Shown here piece by piece: positions 60,756 through 64,000 of a DNA stretch of 64,000 nucleotides. Within the stretch, counting starts at the first letter, position 1; each line of letters starts with the position of its first letter. Source of the DNA: UBA2336 sp964404445 (GTDB lineage: Bacteria > Bacteroidota > Bacteroidia > Cytophagales > Cyclobacteriaceae); assembly GCA_964404445.1 (NCBI GenBank), contig CAYOJW010000002.1:310001-374000 (forward strand), in the 5' to 3' direction. A program made the translations under genes and the position numbers. The notes below the pieces were generated by a model that ran no database searches, was not told the DNA's origin, and saw nothing but the letters and a program-made list of their open reading frames with translations.

Positions 60756-60837
60756 GCCTGAGTGGCGGAACTGGTAGACGCGCACGACTCAAAATCGTGT
60801 GCCGTAAGGCGTGCCGGTTCGATTCCGGCCTTAGGTA
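60756..60837 (+). tRNA. tRNA-Leu (anticodon CAA)
   Basis: Class II tRNA with acceptor GCCTGAG, D arm with GGTAGAC, anticodon stem CACGA/TCGTG around CTCAAAA (anticodon CAA), a long variable arm (about 60803-60817), and T arm GCCGG TTCGATT CCGGC. The first pair of the acceptor is G-U. The 3' end reads ACGA, so CCA is not encoded. It decodes UUG. Confidence 0.93.
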
Positions 60838-60840
60838 CGA

Positions 60841-60871
60841 AAGCCTTCAGGAAAAAACTGAAGGCTTTTTT
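60841..60871 (+). terminator. Rho-independent terminator after tRNA-Leu
   Basis: The perfect 10-bp stem AAGCCTTCAG (60841-60850) / CTGAAGGCTT (60858-60867) with a 7-nt A-rich loop is followed by a T run. It sits 4 nt after the tRNA. Confidence 0.92.
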
Positions 60872-60906
60872 CATGTGGACAGTTTATGTTTTAATCTGAT
60901 AAACTT

Positions 60907-61539
60907 ATGGATTTCAAAAAAATCATAGAAAACAATCAAAACTGGATTGAAGGGCACCTGAAGCTCAACCCCAATTATTTCACCAGCCTCTCAAAAGGCC
61001 AGTCGCCCGAAGTTTTATACATCGGTTGTTCCGACAGCCGTGTAACAGCCGAGGAAATAATAGGTGCCCGGCCGGGTGAAGTGTTTGTCCATCGTAACAT
61101 TGCCAACATTGTTACCAACAGCGATGTAAATGTGATGTCGGTAATAAACTACGCAGTTGTACACCTGAAGGTGAAACATATTGTCGTGTGCGGCCATTAT
61201 TATTGCGGAGGCGTTAAAGCTGCCATGCAAGCCACCGACCTGGGCATTTTAAATTTATGGCTTCGGAACATCCGCGATGTGTTCCGTCTTCATAAAGAAG
61301 AACTTCAAGCCATCAAAGATGAAGAATCGCGCTACAAACGACTCGTTGAACTCAATGTGCAGGAACAATGTGTGAATATTCTTAAAACCATTGAAGTACA
61401 ACAGGCTTACCGCGAATATGGCATCGAAATTCACGGCTGGGTTTTCGATATTAAAACCGGCAGAATCAACGATTTAAAAATTGATTTCCCTAACGTTCTC
61501 AAAGGTCTTTGGGACATTTACGATTACACGGCAAAATAA
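60907..61539 (+). CDS. can: Beta-class carbonic anhydrase
   Basis: Zinc enzyme that interconverts CO2 and bicarbonate, 210 residues. Zinc ligands C41 (CSDSR, with D43 and R45 as the catalytic dyad), H96 and C99 (CGHYYCGG) are all present, and GARPGEVFVHRNIAN is the family signature. No signal peptide; cytosolic. The tRNA-Leu and its terminator lie upstream, so it has its own promoter. Confidence 0.95.
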   Translation: MDFKKIIENNQNWIEGHLKLNPNYFTSLSKGQSPEVLYIGCSDSRVTAEEIIGARPGEVFVHRNIANIVTNSDVNVMSVINYAVVHLKVKHIVVCGHYYCGGVKAAMQATDLGILNLWLRNIRDVFRLHKEELQAIKDEESRYKRLVELNVQEQCVNILKTIEVQQAYREYGIEIHGWVFDIKTGRINDLKIDFPNVLKGLWDIYDYTAK

Positions 61540-61555
61540 CTTTACAATACCCGGT

Positions 61556-61654
61556 CATTCCGAGGAACGAGGAATCCGCCTAAACACCTTTAAGCTCAAC
61601 CAAGCTTATTCTGGTACTGTATATTAAAAGATGCCCTGCCTACCGTCAGGCAGG
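61556..61654. repeat. Dispersed repeat-like intergenic element with hairpin
   Basis: GTCATTCCGAGGAACGAGGAATCC (about 61558-61577) closely resembles the widespread GTCATTGCGAGGAACGAAGCAATC dispersed repeat type (from memory). About 60 nt further, CCTGCCT (61635-61641) / AGGCAGG (61648-61654) forms a perfect 7-bp stem. No gene lies between 61540 and 61762. Confidence 0.6.
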
Positions 61655-61762
61655 CTCGCAACTCTGGTTAGTGCTTATCAACTAATATGCAGGCTGGGCA
61701 TGACCCACCCAAACACACTCGTTACAATAGTGATTAAGCCGTACTGTTAACATAAAGCCCTT

Positions 61763-64000
61763 TTAAGGTTTTAGCACAATTTTACCATTAGCAGTTTTCA
61801 AAACCTTACTGTCACCGGTAAGCATTACGCGGTACAGATACAAGCCGGGCGGCAGCATTTCACCACGCCATAGCACTTCGTTGGTACCTGTAAACAAATC
61901 GCGTTTCGAGAATTTCTGCACCAACTGTCCGTTGCTGTTTATAATCTCAACCAACAACTCACCGGCCTGCATTTCGCCTGTTAACACCACCCGAAAAAAT
62001 ACATTACCTGTTGACGGGTTCGGATATGGTTTATATATCACCACGGATTGATCGGCTGTTACAACAAACGTAATCTCGTACGGTTGGTTGCCGCTGGTAT
62101 TGTTCCGGCTATCGCTGGCTTCTACCCGCAAGGTGTAAGTTCCTTCGGGAAGATTACGGGGCTTAAATTCAACACGGAAATCGTCAATAGATGTAGCGGG
62201 CGACCACGTTACATCCGAACGGCTAAAATAAACAGGTGTAAACGGACATTCTTCTGTACCACACGGATATTTTAAGAACATCCGCACACCCACGGTATCG
62301 GTCTTGAGTAACACACGGTTTTCATCCCACAAGCGCACGGCAATTAACGGGTTGTTCGAAACAAAATCGCCATCCTGTACAAAGCGTCCGTCAATGGTTA
62401 CGTTTAACACCGGGTTAAAGACATCGCCCGTTACCTGCAAATGGTTATTCAGTACCAACACGTTGTTGTCGTAATATAATTCAGGCAATACACGCGGGTT
62501 AACATACACCGACACATCATTCAGCCCCGGAAACCCATCAGTATCAAATGCAACCTGGAATTCTGTTTGCGTGCCCGGCAAAGGTGCAGGAATCTTTTTT
62601 GTATGAGCGCTGGAGGTACGGGAGGTCGTATTAAACAAGCTGTACTGTACGGTGAGCGAATCGCTGAATATTTTTTGCGATATGTTGGCAAAGGCGTAGG
62701 TACTGCTCCACACTTCGCCCTGCAACAGATGTTGTTGATCGGTTGACCCCGGATAAATTAACACACCCTCGGGCGCAGGCGTATAGGCTACAACCCAGTT
62801 TTTGAGTTGAGGAGCCGTCAGATTAATCTCATCGGTTGCATGAAACACTAATTGCAGGTAAGGATAGACTTCAGCATCTACGCTGGTGAGGTTAAGCTCC
62901 GAAGTTATACTGTTTGCGTACAATACAGTTTTGTTTCCGGTTAACGAAATACCCACAACATCGTAAGTAAACACATCGGTTTGCGGAAACTCCGATATGC
63001 GTGCAACAGCCGAAAACTTTTGCCATTCGGTAGCCGGTCCGATGATAGCCGAAGTCATATCGCCCGATGCCAACCGGCCGGTGATGGTGCCTTCTGCCTG
63101 TAAACTTTGCGCATTGGCCGGTGAAATATCTGTACGTTTAATTACTGCCGAGCCGGGTATTGCACCTTTCCGCGCAAAAATCACTACCGGCTCGCCAGCC
63201 TGTAAAACACTTAGTTGTGCAGATGATATTCCTAATTCGCCTAACTTGTTTACAACCGTTGCCGACCAGCTTCCATACCCGGCATTGCCTATCGAAAACA
63301 ACACAACCGAATCGCCCGTAGCCACATTGCTGATGTAATGGATCAGGTTTTTGCCTTCGGCATCGTTTGCCTCGAACTCGGTTGGTAAATAACTTGTGAT
63401 CGCCTCGGGGCGTCTGCCGCAGGCGCGCTTATTGGGATATTGCACATCTACCGGCATGTACGGTATAGTGGTATTGCGGTCGAACGCAATTAAGTTCAAC
63501 GTATTGTTCCGGCATAGCAACTCCGGAAGCGATTGCGTATGAAACTCGGCATTGTTAAGCCGTATTGAAACCTGCGTATGGGGTGTTGCGCTGGCCGCAC
63601 CAAATGTATGTATCGCTACGGTAGTAATAGTTTCCTGCAACTGAAGCATCCGCCCTTCACTGTCTTTCACTAATCCCGAAGTTTCGTTGCCCATGTATTG
63701 CGGAAAGTGAACTTGCGCCCAACCTTCGGGGCCATCTTTAATATAGGTAAACGAACTCATCGTCCAGTCGGCACTTTCGTTGGGGCCGGGTTGGGCAAAC
63801 CGTACCCGCCAGTAATACGCGAGTGTATCGACACCGCTTAACAGGTCGATGGATTGCGTGGCGATTTTTCCGTTTACCGTAAACGTACGCAGGTATGCAC
63901 TGTTAAACGTATCCGTAGTATCAATCTCGATCACGAAATCGCGTGCCACATCTACTATATTTGAACTCTGCACCACTACGTTAGTGGTAAGCGTATTCAC
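61763..64000 (-). CDS. Large T9SS-secreted protein, C-terminal part (possible PorU2-like)
   Basis: At least 745 residues, open at the right edge of the window; the N-terminus lies beyond it, and the apparent GTG start there is not real. Internal features: a FAM3/ILEI-like fold around ELLCRNNTLNLIAFDRNT through VATGDSVVLFSIGNAGYGSWSA to EPVVIFARKG, several beta-sandwich modules, and a C-terminal type A sorting domain starting YPNPSTGNVFFRVVL and ending VLKTANGKIVLKP. The ILEI-like segment plus T9SS tail suggest the PorU2-type putative sortase or a related C25-family secreted peptidase, but no catalytic domain is inside the window. It is the only large T9SS substrate visible here. Confidence 0.75.
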   Translation of the reverse strand: MNTLTTNVVVQSSNIVDVARDFVIEIDTTDTFNSAYLRTFTVNGKIATQSIDLLSGVDTLAYYWRVRFAQPGPNESADWTMSSFTYIKDGPEGWAQVHFPQYMGNETSGLVKDSEGRMLQLQETITTVAIHTFGAASATPHTQVSIRLNNAEFHTQSLPELLCRNNTLNLIAFDRNTTIPYMPVDVQYPNKRACGRRPEAITSYLPTEFEANDAEGKNLIHYISNVATGDSVVLFSIGNAGYGSWSATVVNKLGELGISSAQLSVLQAGEPVVIFARKGAIPGSAVIKRTDISPANAQSLQAEGTITGRLASGDMTSAIIGPATEWQKFSAVARISEFPQTDVFTYDVVGISLTGNKTVLYANSITSELNLTSVDAEVYPYLQLVFHATDEINLTAPQLKNWVVAYTPAPEGVLIYPGSTDQQHLLQGEVWSSTYAFANISQKIFSDSLTVQYSLFNTTSRTSSAHTKKIPAPLPGTQTEFQVAFDTDGFPGLNDVSVYVNPRVLPELYYDNNVLVLNNHLQVTGDVFNPVLNVTIDGRFVQDGDFVSNNPLIAVRLWDENRVLLKTDTVGVRMFLKYPCGTEECPFTPVYFSRSDVTWSPATSIDDFRVEFKPRNLPEGTYTLRVEASDSRNNTSGNQPYEITFVVTADQSVVIYKPYPNPSTGNVFFRVVLTGEMQAGELLVEIINSNGQLVQKFSKRDLFTGTNEVLWRGEMLPPGLYLYRVMLTGDSKVLKTANGKIVLKP

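Noticed and set aside
1..64000. CRISPR array, prophage or restriction-modification system
   Set aside because: No regularly spaced repeats, phage structural genes, or restriction or modification genes were seen on either strand.

Overview
The window looks like a chromosomal segment of a Bacteroidota bacterium, most likely of the order Cytophagales. Four things point there: an alternative complex III (act) operon; two proteins ending in type IX secretion (T9SS) type A sorting domains; Bacteroidota-style promoter elements (TTTG / about 19 nt / TAnnTTTG) in front of many genes; and the conserved run OstA - T9SS protein - BamD - omega (Rpb6-like) - CoaBC - DUF4835 - RecN. This assignment is inferred from gene content, not from a database search.

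Layout. 1-4.5 kb: start of the act operon (ActA, ActB, minus strand) with a near-consensus promoter. 4.8-16.4 kb: ordinary single genes (TIGR02757 protein, serine hydrolase, TrmN6, YceI, MarR regulator, M3 and M1 peptidases, acetyltransferase-like protein, SMP-30 lipoprotein, small membrane protein, CDF transporter). 16.4-18.5 kb: the least ordinary stretch. It has two DUF1801 genes (one broken), a pair of inverted hairpin repeats, a transposase C-terminal remnant, and an orphan CHASE2-like lipoprotein gene between two copies of a 30-bp repeat. 18.5-21.1 kb: an oxygenase-reductase-type flavoprotein and purB. 21.2-28.8 kb: a metal resistance locus, with an OmpR-type response regulator and histidine kinase, a palindromic candidate operator, and CzcC/CzcB/CzcA-type efflux genes. 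28.8-29.5 kb: a GNAT-like gene cut by an in-frame stop, followed by a small companion gene.

29.6-33.7 kb: an export operon (adaptor, MacB-like permease, TolC) that has no ATPase gene. 33.8-36.7 kb: ECF sigma, anti-sigma and a large secreted protein of unknown function. 36.9-40 kb: methyltransferase, mdh, tilS. 40.1-47.9 kb: the conserved envelope and housekeeping cluster. 47.9-53.8 kb: RecQ, a toxin-antitoxin pair with a frameshifted ParE-type toxin, enoyl-CoA hydratase and ComEC. 53.9-58 kb: a lipoprotein, a beta-barrel protein and a divergent TPR kinase / NarL regulator pair. 58-64 kb: PhoH, SAM hydrolase family protein, a monooxygenase-like protein, tRNA-Leu, carbonic anhydrase and the C-terminal part of a large T9SS cargo or PorU2-like protein cut by the window edge.

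Most of the window is core metabolism, envelope biogenesis and regulation. The parts worth a second look are the mosaic at 16.8-18.5 kb, three gene lesions (DUF1801, the GNAT-like gene, the ParE toxin), the sigma/anti-sigma/secreted-protein operon, and several short dispersed repeats placed at gene ends. No CRISPR array, prophage, intact insertion sequence or clear defence island was seen.
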